Source: an uncultured Faecalibacterium sp. (GTDB taxonomy: Bacteria > Bacillota > Clostridia > Oscillospirales > Ruminococcaceae). From it: a stretch of DNA of 64,000 nucleotides. The notes beneath the pieces were generated by a model that did no database searches, had not been told where the DNA came from, and was given only the letters and a program-made list of their open reading frames with translations. Shown one piece after another: positions 1-8,171 of the stretch; position 1 is the first letter of the stretch; each line of letters opens with the position of its first letter. A program made the translations under genes and the position numbers. The stretch is taken from positions 28,338 to 92,337 of the forward strand of contig CAKSZS010000006.1 in the NCBI GenBank assembly GCA_934525845.1, given 5' to 3'.

Positions 1-28
1 AGAAACGGCGGACAAATGTGTTGTCTAC

Positions 29-70
29 GCGCCCTGTTGCAGTGTTTTTGTTGCAGCAGGGCGCTTTTCT
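29..70 (+). terminator. Intrinsic terminator upstream of ribU
   Basis: An 11-bp stem (29-39 with 54-64, one G-U pair) is followed by a T-rich run. It lies about 95 bases before ribU and is a plausible expression platform of an FMN riboswitch, whose aptamer would sit mostly left of the window; only the first dozen bases could be its 3' end, so the riboswitch itself cannot be shown. Confidence 0.75.
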
Positions 71-162
71 GTTTGTCTCTCCCGTTCCGAAAAGCAAGGC
101 GAAAAGGGCTTTCCGATTCATTTTACACGGGGGCACAACGCTCCAAAGGGAGGACAAACACC

Positions 163-762
163 ATGAAAAAGAATACGACCCACAACCTGACCGTTGCCGC
201 CATGCTCAGTGCGGTGGCTTTCATCCTGATGTTCATCGAGTTCCCCATCCCGATGCTCATCCCCAGCTTCGTCAAGATGGACTTCTCCGACCTGCCCGCT
301 CTGCTGGGCGCATTTGCGCTGGGGCCGGTGTACGGCGTGGTCATCAGCTTCATGAAGAACTTGCTGCACATCATCATCAAGGGGACCTCCACCGCCTGCG
401 TGGGAGAACTGTGCAACTTCATGCTGGGCGCGGCCTTCTCCGCCACCGCCGGATTCATTTACAAGCACCACAAGAGCCGCAAGACGGCGATTCTCGGCGC
501 ATTGGCCGGTGCAGTGGTCATGGCGGTGTTCAGTGTGCCGTCCAACTACTTTATCACCTACCCGGCCTATGTGACCTTCTATCATATGCCGCTGGAAGCC
601 ATCCTGGGGATGTATCAGGCCATTCTGCCCTCGGCGGACAGCCTCATCAAGTGCCTGGTCATCTTCAATATGCCCTTCACGCTGGTCAAGGGTCTGCTGG
701 ACGCTGTGCTCTGCATACTCATCTATAAGCCGCTGTCTCCCATCCTGCACGGACGGAAGTAA
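163..762 (+). CDS. ribU: Riboflavin ECF transporter S component RibU
   Basis: Membrane substrate-binding subunit that takes up riboflavin together with the shared EcfA-EcfA'-EcfT module, which is encoded elsewhere. The 199-residue protein has about six hydrophobic segments. TM1 carries an AxxxA motif (A13-A17), the usual contact with EcfT, and the stretch MDFSDLPALLGAFALGP (about residues 39-55) followed by a KNLLH motif is typical of RibU. The ATG at 163 is chosen because AAAGGGAGG lies just upstream; the same frame is open further left but without a ribosome site. A terminator hairpin precedes the gene, so FMN-dependent attenuation is likely though the aptamer is not in view. Confidence 0.9.
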   Translation: MKKNTTHNLTVAAMLSAVAFILMFIEFPIPMLIPSFVKMDFSDLPALLGAFALGPVYGVVISFMKNLLHIIIKGTSTACVGELCNFMLGAAFSATAGFIYKHHKSRKTAILGALAGAVVMAVFSVPSNYFITYPAYVTFYHMPLEAILGMYQAILPSADSLIKCLVIFNMPFTLVKGLLDAVLCILIYKPLSPILHGRK

Positions 763-848
763 GGAATGAGGTTTTGCTCCGCAAAAATGAGGTCCTTGCG
801 GAACGAGGTTTGTTTCACAAATGATGTGCGCTGCGGCGCATGAGAGTT
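763..848 (+). repeat. Hairpin-unit repeat, left arm of an inverted pair
   Basis: Starts right after the ribU stop. It consists of about four short units, each a conserved ATGAGGT/ATGATGT-like lead followed by a tiny self-complementary piece (TTTGC..GCAAA, TCC..GGA, TTTG..CAAA, GCGC..GCGC). The same array appears inverted at 1172-1250. It does not code. Confidence 0.7.
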
Positions 849-878
849 TGGAACGGGCAAGCTTCCGCTGAAAAACAG

Positions 879-926
879 AAAAGGCATCTGCCGGATACGC
901 ACACAGCGTAGGGCAGATGCCTTTTT
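879..926. terminator. Bidirectional intrinsic terminator
   Basis: A perfect stem (AAGGCATCTGCC with GGGCAGATGCCTT) with T runs on both sides. It ends ribU transcription and can also stop transcripts coming from the MATE gene on the other strand. Confidence 0.85.
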
Positions 927-960
927 GTGTTTGGTTGTCTGTAGTGAGGAAAACGTGTTC

Positions 961-1144
961 GCCCTCTCAGTCACCCTGCGGGTGACAGCTCTCCCAAAGG
1001 GAGAGCCTCTGGCGAAATCGGCAACTTCGCATGGATTGCCAAAGCCTCTCTCTTTGACAGACTTCCCCCGCGCCGGGGGAAGATGTCGCGCAAGCGACAA
1101 AAGGGGGAACAAGGTGGCATCGCGTCAGCGATGACGGAGAGAGC
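961..1144. repeat. Non-coding palindromic element, MITE-like
   Basis: About 185 bases rich in internal palindromes: CACCCTGCGGGTG, CTCTCCCAAAGGGAGAG, CTTCCCCCGCGCCGGGGGAAG and TGTCGCGCAAGCGACA. The two ends are imperfect inverted repeats (GCCCTCTCAGTCACC on the left, the complement of GGCATCGCG...GACGGAGAGAGC on the right). No gene is seen in it. It sits between the arms of the inverted hairpin-unit repeat. A dispersed non-autonomous element is inferred; copy number was not tested. Confidence 0.55.
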
Positions 1145-1171
1145 GAGCACGCTAACAGGTTTGAGACTCCT

Positions 1172-1250
1172 TCATGCGCCGCAGCGCACATCATTTTTGC
1201 GGGCGCAAAACATCCTTCCGCAGGAACCTCATTTGCGAAGCAACATCATT
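1172..1250 (-). repeat. Hairpin-unit repeat, right arm of an inverted pair
   Basis: Reverse complement of the 763-848 array with modest divergence; the ATGATGTGCGCTGCGGCGC unit is identical. It ends a few bases after the MATE stop codon. Confidence 0.7.
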
Positions 1251-1255
1251 TCCCC

Positions 1256-2674
1256 TTACGCCAGTGCGCCCTTTTCCAGCCACGTTCCGCGGGCCATGCG
1301 GATCAGGAACAGTGCACCGCGGGCGCACAGCTCGGCGCACATGGCCGCCCACACACCCACCAGACCGAACCGGGGGGCCAGCAGGAACGCCAGGGTCAGG
1401 CGGATGCCCCACATACTGATGAGGTTCAGCACAAAGCAGCCCGTGCTGTCGCCTGCGCCCTGCATGGCGCCGCTGGCCACGATGCTGGCCCCGAACATGG
1501 GTTCCGCAAAGGCTTCGATGCGCAGCACCTGTGCACCCAGCGCGATGACCGCCGCGTCTGCCGTGAAGATGCTCATCAGATTGGGCGCAAAAATGTACAG
1601 GCCGACGCCGGTCAGCGCCATGATGCCCATGCCCATGCCGGTGCACAGCCAGGCGATGCGCTTGGCCATGTCCCGCCGGTGGGCACCCACGGCCTGCCCC
1701 ACCATGGCAAGGGAAGCGTCCTGGATGCCGTAGCCCGCCATGTAGCACAGACTCTCGGCGCTGACGCCCAGACTGTTGGCCGCAATGGCGGTGGTGCCCA
1801 GGCCGGACACGATGCGCACCAGCAGCACCTGTGCCGAGGACAGAGCGGCACGCTCTGCCGCCAGGGGGGCACCCACTTTCCAGAGGTTCTGCAGGCAGGC
1901 CTTTGTGATGCGCCAGGAGCCGGGCCGACGGATGCAGAGCACGCCGTCCCGGAACAGCAGCAGGGACAGCGCCAGCACGCCGCCCACCGCGTTGGCCAGT
2001 GCGGTGCCCAGCGCCGCGCCCGGCACGCCCCAGCCCAGGCCCCACACGGACACTTCCTGTCCGAAGAGCACCAGCGTGCGGCTGGGGTTGATGAGGAAGA
2101 AGTTGAAGATCACGTCCAGCACGCAGGTCAGCACACTGATGAGGCCGGGGGTCAGGGCGTCACCAGTGGAGCGGAGCATGGACGAGTAGGTGCCCATGGC
2201 CATGGCAAAGGGCAGGGAAGCCGCCCAGATGGCAAAGTAAGCCGAAGCGTCCGCCTGCAGGGCCGGGTCGGCCCCCAGCCAGCCGGGCAGGAACCGGCTG
2301 ATGCCCACGCCAAAGGCCGCTGCCGCCAGACCCACGAACAGATTGAACAGCATGGACTGCCGCAGAACACCCCGGGCATCGTCCTGTCGGTCTGCCCCCA
2401 GATACTGTGCGACCTGGATGGAAAAGGACATATACAGGCCCGCCAGCATTCCATGCAGCAGCCAGGTGCTGGAGCTGACGATGCCGATGGATGCCGTGGC
2501 CGATGCCCCGATGTGGCCCACCATGGCCGCGTCGATGTACTCCATGGCGGTGACCACGATCTGCTGCAGGATGGACGGGATGCTCAGGGTGAGCACGATC
2601 TGCGCGGTCTGCTGCAGCGGGACCTCCTCGCCCCGGCGCATTTTGGCCGAGAGCTGTTCAAGGGTAATGGACAT
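1256..2674 (-). CDS. MATE family multidrug/Na+ exporter
   Basis: Integral membrane antiporter of the multi-antimicrobial extrusion family, expected to expel cationic drugs or metabolites using a cation gradient. The 472-residue length and about twelve hydrophobic segments in two similar halves fit the family; the N-terminal stretch QIVLTLSIPSILQQIV and the later GIQDASLAMVGQAVGAHRRD are typical NorM/DinF-like motifs of the two halves. The start at 2674 follows GGAGG at the right distance; a longer in-frame extension lacks a ribosome site. It is a single-gene unit with its own promoter, divergent from the MraY-family gene. The true substrate cannot be read from sequence. Confidence 0.88.
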   Translation of the reverse strand: MSITLEQLSAKMRRGEEVPLQQTAQIVLTLSIPSILQQIVVTAMEYIDAAMVGHIGASATASIGIVSSSTWLLHGMLAGLYMSFSIQVAQYLGADRQDDARGVLRQSMLFNLFVGLAAAAFGVGISRFLPGWLGADPALQADASAYFAIWAASLPFAMAMGTYSSMLRSTGDALTPGLISVLTCVLDVIFNFFLINPSRTLVLFGQEVSVWGLGWGVPGAALGTALANAVGGVLALSLLLFRDGVLCIRRPGSWRITKACLQNLWKVGAPLAAERAALSSAQVLLVRIVSGLGTTAIAANSLGVSAESLCYMAGYGIQDASLAMVGQAVGAHRRDMAKRIAWLCTGMGMGIMALTGVGLYIFAPNLMSIFTADAAVIALGAQVLRIEAFAEPMFGASIVASGAMQGAGDSTGCFVLNLISMWGIRLTLAFLLAPRFGLVGVWAAMCAELCARGALFLIRMARGTWLEKGALA

Positions 2675-2719
2675 GATTCCTCCTTTGCAAGACGGACAAA
2701 AATGGATGACTGAATACCT

Positions 2720-2748
2720 ATTATAAAGAGCAGGTCCGAAAAAGTCAA
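2720..2748 (-). promoter_or_regulatory. Promoter of the MATE gene
   Basis: On the minus strand TTGACT (2743-2748), a 17-base spacer and TATAAT (2720-2725), about 45 bases before the start codon. Confidence 0.8.
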
Positions 2749-2776
2749 TCCGGGGCCGCTTTTTGGGCATGGATGA

Positions 2777-2805
2777 TTGATTTTTTGCACCCGACGTGAT
2801 ACACT
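2777..2805 (+). promoter_or_regulatory. Promoter of the MraY-family gene
   Basis: TTGATT (2777-2782), 17-base spacer, TACACT (2800-2805), about 38 bases before the ATG at 2843. Confidence 0.6.
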
Positions 2806-2842
2806 CACATCACGAGAACAAAAGAAAGAGGAATTTTGGAAT

Positions 2843-3796
2843 ATGATTCAAGCGTTGATCTCTGTCATCGGGCAGCGCGGCGTGGACGCTCTGGCGTTCC
2901 TGCTGGCTTTTGCGCTGACCGCCCTGACCGATTCGGTCTTTCACGATAAGCTGCCCCACGACCATGGCCGTGAGTTCGCCGTCAACGGCGGGCTGTCCAA
3001 GGGCAAGGCCCGGGGTTCCGGCCTGATCTTTGTGCTGTGCATCGCGCTGGTGTCCCTGGCGTTCCTGCCGTTCAAGGTGGAATACCTCATCTACACCGTG
3101 CTGCTCATCGCGTCCATGCTGTCCGGCTACTTCGACGACGCCGCCGAAAAGGCCTGGAACGAGTACAAGAAGGGCATCATCGATTTCGCCATTGCGGTGG
3201 TGGCCGGTGTCACCTATCTGAACTTCAACGGCTGCGGCGTGAACTTCCTGAACGTGAGCTTCACCCTGCCGTATGGGCTGTACCTGCTGCTCATCGTCAT
3301 CCTGATCTGGGCCAGCATCAATGTGGTCAACTGCACCGATGGTGTGGACGGCCTGTCCGCCAGCCTGGCTGTGGTGACCATCGGCACCTACCTGATTGCT
3401 TACCATGAGGAGCTGGGCGACTACGACACCGCCGGTGTGGTGTTCATCGGTGCGCTGCTGGCCTACCTGTGGTCCAACGCCAAGCCCAGCACTCTGCTGA
3501 TGGGCGACGCCGGAAGCCGTGCCATGGGCTTTTTCATCGCGATCCTGTCCCTGAAGTGCGGACACCCGTTCGCCTTCCTGCTGGCCGCCATCGTGTTCAT
3601 CGTGGACGGCAGTCTGGGCATCCTGAAGATCAGCCTGAAGCGCTTTTTGCACATCTCCATCCTCAAGAACACCCGCACCCCGCTGCACGATCATGTGCGC
3701 AAGAACAAGGGTTGGAGCGACGAGCAGGTGGTGGCCCGCTGGCTCATTCTGCAGTGTGTGGCATCTGCCCTGCTGCTGCTCATCGTTCACGGTTAA
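2843..3796 (+). CDS. MraY/WecA family phospho-sugar polyprenyl-phosphate transferase
   Basis: Polytopic membrane enzyme expected to move a phospho-sugar from UDP onto undecaprenyl phosphate, the first membrane step of cell-wall polymer synthesis. The 317-residue protein shows the family signatures in order: Asp pair D98-D99, NCTDGVDG (163-170), GDAGS (221-225) and the last loop TPLHDH (279-284), with about ten hydrophobic segments. The last motif differs from the HHH of classical MraY and the gene is not beside mur genes, so it may be a divergent MraY paralogue or a TagO/WecA-like enzyme for a secondary wall polymer. ATG 2843 is preceded by AAAGAGG at a rather long spacing. It stands alone and ends at a strong terminator. 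Confidence 0.78.
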   Translation: MIQALISVIGQRGVDALAFLLAFALTALTDSVFHDKLPHDHGREFAVNGGLSKGKARGSGLIFVLCIALVSLAFLPFKVEYLIYTVLLIASMLSGYFDDAAEKAWNEYKKGIIDFAIAVVAGVTYLNFNGCGVNFLNVSFTLPYGLYLLLIVILIWASINVVNCTDGVDGLSASLAVVTIGTYLIAYHEELGDYDTAGVVFIGALLAYLWSNAKPSTLLMGDAGSRAMGFFIAILSLKCGHPFAFLLAAIVFIVDGSLGILKISLKRFLHISILKNTRTPLHDHVRKNKGWSDEQVVARWLILQCVASALLLLIVHG

Positions 3797-3850
3797 ATAA
3801 GCGATCATCCGCCGGATGGGACATTTACTCCCGTCCTGCCCGGCATTTAT

Positions 3851-3896
3851 AAAGGGGCTGCTGCACAAAATCTCGTGCAGCAGCCCCTTTTGTTGA
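3851..3896. terminator. Terminator between converging mraY-like gene and cbiC
   Basis: Stem AAAGGGGCTGCTGCAC / GTGCAGCAGCCCCTTT followed by a T-rich tract on the plus strand. It also closes the B12 operon on the minus strand. Confidence 0.85.
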
Positions 3897-3905
3897 TTTT
3901 TCCGT

Positions 3906-4577
3906 TCAGTTCCATCCCCGGGCGGTGGGGTCCAGCATCTCGGCGGCGGAATACACCAGCGCGTTGCAGATAGCAGCGGCCACGTTGCTGCCGCCCTTGC
4001 GGCCCATAGCTACGATGGCGGGTACGCTGTGGGCTTCACAGACCGCGAACAACCGCTCCTTGCTCTCCACCACGTTCACAAAGCCCACCGGCACCCCGAT
4101 GATGAGGGAGGGCCGCAGCCCGGCTTCGATGAGGTCCGCAAGGGTCAGCAGGGCGGTGGGGGCGTTGCCCACCGCGAACACCGCGTTCGGATGCTCTGCA
4201 GCGGCGCGGCGCATGGACGCCACGGCCCGGGTCGTGCCCTCGGCCTTGGCGGCAGCGGCCACCGCAGGGTCTGCCATGTAGCAGAGGGCTTCCCCGTCCA
4301 GGCGGGCCAGGCCGGGCTTTGTGATGCCGGTCCGGGCCATGTTCGTGTCGGTAACGATGGGCGTTCCGGCGTGCAGGGCGGCGATGCCGGCGGCGACAGC
4401 GCCCGGCGTGAACCGCAGATTCTTCGCATAGTCGAAATCGGCGGTGGTGTGAATGACCCGCTTGACCACGGCGGCGTTTTCCGGCGGGGGCGTCAGGCCC
4501 AGTTCTTCCAACTCGGCCGTGATGATGGAAAGGCTCGTCCGTTCAATGTCGGCGGGCAGATGATGCTGCGGGGTCAT
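3906..4577 (-). CDS. cbiC: Cobalt-precorrin-8 methylmutase CbiC
   Basis: Moves the methyl group from C11 to C12 of the corrin ring to give cobyrinate. The 223-residue product carries the catalytic histidine in RVIHTTADFDYA (H43) and the SMGRKGGSN-like end typical of CbiC/CobH (here AMGRKGGSNVAAA). Two in-frame ATGs lie two codons apart; the downstream one at 4577 is chosen because GGAG is 7 bases away and it gives the ATGA overlap with cbiP used throughout this operon. It is the last gene of the B12 block, followed by a terminator. Confidence 0.95.
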   Translation of the reverse strand: MTPQHHLPADIERTSLSIITAELEELGLTPPPENAAVVKRVIHTTADFDYAKNLRFTPGAVAAGIAALHAGTPIVTDTNMARTGITKPGLARLDGEALCYMADPAVAAAAKAEGTTRAVASMRRAAAEHPNAVFAVGNAPTALLTLADLIEAGLRPSLIIGVPVGFVNVVESKERLFAVCEAHSVPAIVAMGRKGGSNVAAAICNALVYSAAEMLDPTARGWN

Positions 4578-6076
4578 ACGCATTCTCCTTTCGGGCCGGA
4601 AAGGCCCATCGCGGCATAGACGGCGGGCAGGTCCAGTGCGGTGCGTACTCCGTCGGCCAGCCGGTCAAACTGCTGCTGCCGGTACTGCTCCATGGGGATG
4701 ACCTCTGCCCCGGCGGGGTCCAGCCCCTTGCGGCGGCACAGGATTTCCACCAGCTTTTCGGTGAGTTCGCCCGTGTCGAACAGCCCGTGCAGGTAGGTGC
4801 CGAAGACGTTGTCCTGCACACAGCCCTCCGGGGTGCCGTCCGCCAGGGTGCAGAAGGGTACGCCCCGCACGTCGGTGCGGCCGGTGTGGATCTGGTAGCC
4901 GGTGAGCCTGGCCCCGGCAAAGGGGGCGGCAGTGACAACCGCGGTGTCCTGGGTGCGGTGCTTCTGGTCGGAAAAGGCGGTGGCGGTGGGCAGCAGGCCC
5001 AGGCCTCGCAGGGTCTGGGGCGTGCCGCTCTCGGTGCCCAGCGGGTCGGCCAGGGTCTCGCCCAGCATCTGGTAGCCGCCGCACACACCCAGCACCGGGG
5101 TACCGGAAGCGGCCAGCTTGAGGACCGCCGCTTCCAGTCCGGACTGCCGGAGCCATAGCAAGTCATCCACGGTGTTTTTGGTGCCGGGCAGAATCAGCAG
5201 GTCCGGCGTGCCCAGCTGACGGGGGTTCTGCACATAGCGCACGCCCAGCAGCGGGTGCTGTTCCAGCGGCATGAAGTCGGTGAAGTTGGAGATGTGCGGC
5301 AGGCGAAGAATGGCGGCATCCAGCGGCTTGACTGCCCGGCCCGCGTCCAGCCGGGTGGAGAGGGAATCCTCGTCCTCGATGTCTACCTTTAAATAGGGGA
5401 TGACCCCCAGCACCGGCAGATGGGTCTTTTCTTCCAGCATGGCAAGGCCCGGGCGCAAAATCTCCACGTCGCCCCGGAACTTGTTGATGAGCAGGCCCTT
5501 GATGCGGGCACGCTCGGCGGGTTCCAACAGCTCCACGGTGCCGTACAGCTGGGCGAAGACGCCGCCCCGGTCGATGTCCCCGGCCAGCAGCACGGGGGCA
5601 TCCACCAGCTTGGCCAGGCCCATGTTCACGATGTCGTCGGCTTTCAGGTTGATCTCCGCCGGACTGCCGGCCCCCTCAATGACGATGATGTCCACATCCT
5701 CGGCCAGGCTGTCATAGGCGGCGAGAATGTCCGGAATGAGCGATCTCTTCATCTTGAAATAGGCGGCGGCGGGCATCTGCCCCCGCACCTCGCCGTTCAC
5801 GATGACCTGACTGCCGATGTCGCTGCTGGGCTTGAGCAGGATGGGATTCATGCGCACATCCGGTTCTATGCCTGCGGCCTGCGCCTGCACCACCTGCGCC
5901 CGGCCCATCTCCAGCCCGTCCCTGGTCACAAAGCTGTTCAGGGCCATGTTCTGGCTCTTGAAGGGGGCCACGCGGTAGCCGTCCTGTGCAAAAATGCGGC
6001 ACAGCGCCGCGCACAGCAGGCTTTTGCCCGCGCCGCTCATGGTGCCCTGCACCATAATGCATCTTGCTTTGCTCAT
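4574..6076 (-). CDS. cbiP: Cobyric acid synthase CbiP
   Basis: Glutamine-dependent ligase that amidates four carboxylates of adenosylcobyrinate a,c-diamide to cobyric acid. The 500-residue protein has an N-terminal dethiobiotin-synthetase-like ATPase with P-loop GTMSGAGKS (11-19) and FKSQNMALNS (39-48), and a C-terminal class I amidotransferase with nucleophile C332 in GVCGGYQMLG, YQIHTGRT (394-401) and H430 in TYLHG. Its ATG overlaps the cobD stop by 4 bases with GGAGG just upstream. All catalytic residues expected are present. Confidence 0.96.
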   Translation of the reverse strand: MSKARCIMVQGTMSGAGKSLLCAALCRIFAQDGYRVAPFKSQNMALNSFVTRDGLEMGRAQVVQAQAAGIEPDVRMNPILLKPSSDIGSQVIVNGEVRGQMPAAAYFKMKRSLIPDILAAYDSLAEDVDIIVIEGAGSPAEINLKADDIVNMGLAKLVDAPVLLAGDIDRGGVFAQLYGTVELLEPAERARIKGLLINKFRGDVEILRPGLAMLEEKTHLPVLGVIPYLKVDIEDEDSLSTRLDAGRAVKPLDAAILRLPHISNFTDFMPLEQHPLLGVRYVQNPRQLGTPDLLILPGTKNTVDDLLWLRQSGLEAAVLKLAASGTPVLGVCGGYQMLGETLADPLGTESGTPQTLRGLGLLPTATAFSDQKHRTQDTAVVTAAPFAGARLTGYQIHTGRTDVRGVPFCTLADGTPEGCVQDNVFGTYLHGLFDTGELTEKLVEILCRRKGLDPAGAEVIPMEQYRQQQFDRLADGVRTALDLPAVYAAMGLSGPKGECV

Positions 6077-7125
6077 GTCAGCACCTCCGCAAGCGTTTTC
6101 AAAAGCTGTTCGTTTTCCGGCCCGGTGCGCACAGCGGTGCGGTACCAGCTGCCGTCCAGACCGGGATAATTGGCGCAACTGCGCAAAACAACGCCCCGGG
6201 GCTGCAGGGCGTCCCCCAGGGTCTCCGGCCCCTGGAACAGCAGGTAGTTGGCCCGGCCGTCCAGCACCCGCAGGCCCAGCGCCCGCAGACCAGCGGTGAG
6301 CCGGGGCCGCTGCTGGGCGATGAGCGCCCGCACCTGCTCCACATAGGCGGTCTCGTCCAGTGCGGCCAGACCTGCCGCCTGCGCCAGACTGGACACGGCC
6401 CAGGGCTGTCCGGCATTCTGCATCGCGTCCAGCAGAGCGGTGTTTCCGCTCAGACAGTACCCCAGCCGCACCCCGGCCATGCCGTACAGCTTGGTGAAGG
6501 CTTTGAGGATGAGCAGATTCTTGCTTTCCAGCAGGGATTTGGCGGTCAGGGTGTCGCAGTCCGGCAGAAAGTCCAGGAAACATTCGTCCAGAACCAGCAA
6601 GGCCCCGCAGGCTTCACACCGGCGCAGGATGCGCTCCACCAGCGGCAAAGGCGTCAGCTGGCCGGTGGGGTTGTTGGGCTGGCAGAGGAACACCATGTTC
6701 ACCTCCGGCGTGAGAGCAGAAAGAAAATCCTCCGTCACGGCAAAGCCGTTTTCCGCTTTCAAAAAGTGCCGCCGGACCGTGCAGCCCACCGTGTCCAGTG
6801 CGGCGGCATACTCCGCAAAGGTGGGGGCCGTGACCAGTGCCGTGCGGGGCTTTTTCGCCCACACCAGCCGGAAGATCAGGTCCGCCGCACCGTTGCCGCA
6901 GAGAATGTGGTCCGCCGGAATGCCCTCGTGGAGGGAGAGCTTTGCCCGCAGGTCCCGGCAGAGCGGGTCCGGATAGCGGTCAGCGTGGGGCAGGGCGGCG
7001 GTGATGGCGTCGGCCACCCCCTGCGGCAGGCCCAGCGGGCTGACGTTGGCCGAAAAATCCAGCGCGTCGTGCCCGAACTGTGCCCGGTATCCGGCCCAGT
7101 CGCCGCCGTGTGTCAATGGTTTCAT
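6073..7125 (-). CDS. cobD: L-threonine-O-3-phosphate decarboxylase CobD
   Basis: PLP enzyme of the aspartate aminotransferase fold that makes (R)-1-amino-2-propanol phosphate, the linker between corrin ring and nucleotide loop. At 350 residues it has the class I/II aminotransferase marks: NPTG (152-155), D180 in VLDECF and the PLP-binding lysine K212 in FTKLYGMAG. A histidinol-phosphate aminotransferase would look similar, but the position between cbiB and cbiP and the CobD-like N-terminus (THGGDW, DFSANVSPLG) decide the call. Start 7125 has AGGAG upstream. It follows a 95-base gap holding a hairpin, the largest break inside the biosynthetic part of the operon. Confidence 0.93.
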   Translation of the reverse strand: MKPLTHGGDWAGYRAQFGHDALDFSANVSPLGLPQGVADAITAALPHADRYPDPLCRDLRAKLSLHEGIPADHILCGNGAADLIFRLVWAKKPRTALVTAPTFAEYAAALDTVGCTVRRHFLKAENGFAVTEDFLSALTPEVNMVFLCQPNNPTGQLTPLPLVERILRRCEACGALLVLDECFLDFLPDCDTLTAKSLLESKNLLILKAFTKLYGMAGVRLGYCLSGNTALLDAMQNAGQPWAVSSLAQAAGLAALDETAYVEQVRALIAQQRPRLTAGLRALGLRVLDGRANYLLFQGPETLGDALQPRGVVLRSCANYPGLDGSWYRTAVRTGPENEQLLKTLAEVLT

Positions 7126-7150
7126 GGTTATCTCCTTTGCATGAACCTTT

Positions 7151-7220
7151 TGTGTAGGGAACGCATTCAGAAGAGCACGTCAAACCCTCTCAGTCGCGGC
7201 GCAAGCCGTGACTGAGAGGG
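7151..7220. repeat. Perfect hairpin plus partial dispersed repeat between cbiB and cobD
   Basis: A 16-bp stem (7185-7200 with 7205-7220, one G-T wobble) closes on a GCAA tetraloop directly after the cbiB stop codon. Its arm CCCTCTCAGTC resembles the left end of the element at 961. Next to it TGTAGGGAACGCATTCA (7152-7168) matches one end of the palindromic element at 22860-22941. It may be repeat debris, a weak terminator or an RNA-stabilising hairpin in the operon. Confidence 0.6.
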
Positions 7221-8171
7221 TTATAACATCCCCCTTACCGCCAGCCCCAGCCCCAGTGCCAGCAGGCTTTCGGCGTACATCATCTTGTTGGCACGGCGGA
7301 TGTCCTCCGGCTCAATGGGGCGGAGAGCATCGCCGATGGTGGGCTTGGCGTAGTACTCGCCGAAATAATAGGCCGGTCCGGCCAGCTGAACGTTCAGCGC
7401 TCCGGCGCAGGCACTCTCGGTCTGGGCACTGTTGGGGCTGGCGTGATTGCGCCGGTCCCGCCGCCAGATGCGCCACGCGCCCTTGGCATCACTGCCGGTG
7501 AGGGCCGCCGCTGCGCACCACAACAGGCCCGCCAGGCGGCTGGGAATGTAATTTGCCACATCGTCCAGCCTGGCAGGGATGCGGCCAAAGTAGAGATACT
7601 TTTCATTTTTGTAGCCCAGCATACTGTCCATGGTGTTGATGGCCTTGTAGGTCAGCGCCAGCGGCGCCCCACCGATCAGCATATAGAGCAGGGGCGCGAT
7701 CACACCGTCGCTGGCGTTTTCAGCCACCGTTTCCACGGCGGCTTTCGTCACGCCCTCAGCGGTCAGGTTCTGGGTGTCCCGGCCCACGATACGGCTCACG
7801 GCCTTGCGGGCGGCGGGCAGGTCTCCCGCCACAAGTTCCTTGTGCACGATCATACTCTCCTGCGCCAGACCCTTTGCGGCCAGCGCCTGCCCGCACCAGA
7901 ACATCTGCACGGCCAGCCCCAGCCAGGGGGAGATTTTCGCCGCGCCCAGGCAGACCAGGCTTGTAAGCGCAAAGGTGCCCACCGGCAGGCAGAACGCCAC
8001 GATGCCGCCGCCCAGCAGTTCGCCTTTGGGTGTCTGGGGCAGGCGGGAGCGCAGGAACCTTTCCAGCCGGGCGATGCATTTGCCCATGAGCACCACCGGG
8101 TGGGGCAGCCACGCCGGGTCCCCGAACAGGGTGTCCAGCACAAAGCCGCCCAGAACAGCCAGCTCGATCAT
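7221..8171 (-). CDS. cbiB: Adenosylcobinamide-phosphate synthase CbiB
   Basis: Integral membrane enzyme joining the aminopropanol arm to cobyric acid. The 316-residue protein has several hydrophobic segments and the CbiB/CobD-type motifs GDPAWLPHPVVLMGK (near residues 16-30), AVETVAENASDGVIAPL (mid protein) and the ARLDDVANYIPSRL stretch. The ATG at 8171 overlaps the cobC stop by 4 bases. A perfect hairpin follows the stop codon. Family length is normal and no key motif appears lost. Confidence 0.95.
   Translation of the reverse strand: MIELAVLGGFVLDTLFGDPAWLPHPVVLMGKCIARLERFLRSRLPQTPKGELLGGGIVAFCLPVGTFALTSLVCLGAAKISPWLGLAVQMFWCGQALAAKGLAQESMIVHKELVAGDLPAARKAVSRIVGRDTQNLTAEGVTKAAVETVAENASDGVIAPLLYMLIGGAPLALTYKAINTMDSMLGYKNEKYLYFGRIPARLDDVANYIPSRLAGLLWCAAAALTGSDAKGAWRIWRRDRRNHASPNSAQTESACAGALNVQLAGPAYYFGEYYAKPTIGDALRPIEPEDIRRANKMMYAESLLALGLGLAVRGML

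Noticed and set aside
1..28. FMN riboswitch aptamer before ribU
   Set aside because: Only a possible last few bases could be in the window; the conserved core cannot be seen, so it is mentioned but not annotated.
2843..3796. Naming this gene mraY outright
   Set aside because: The last catalytic loop (TPLHDH) and isolated location differ from the canonical enzyme; only the family is assigned.
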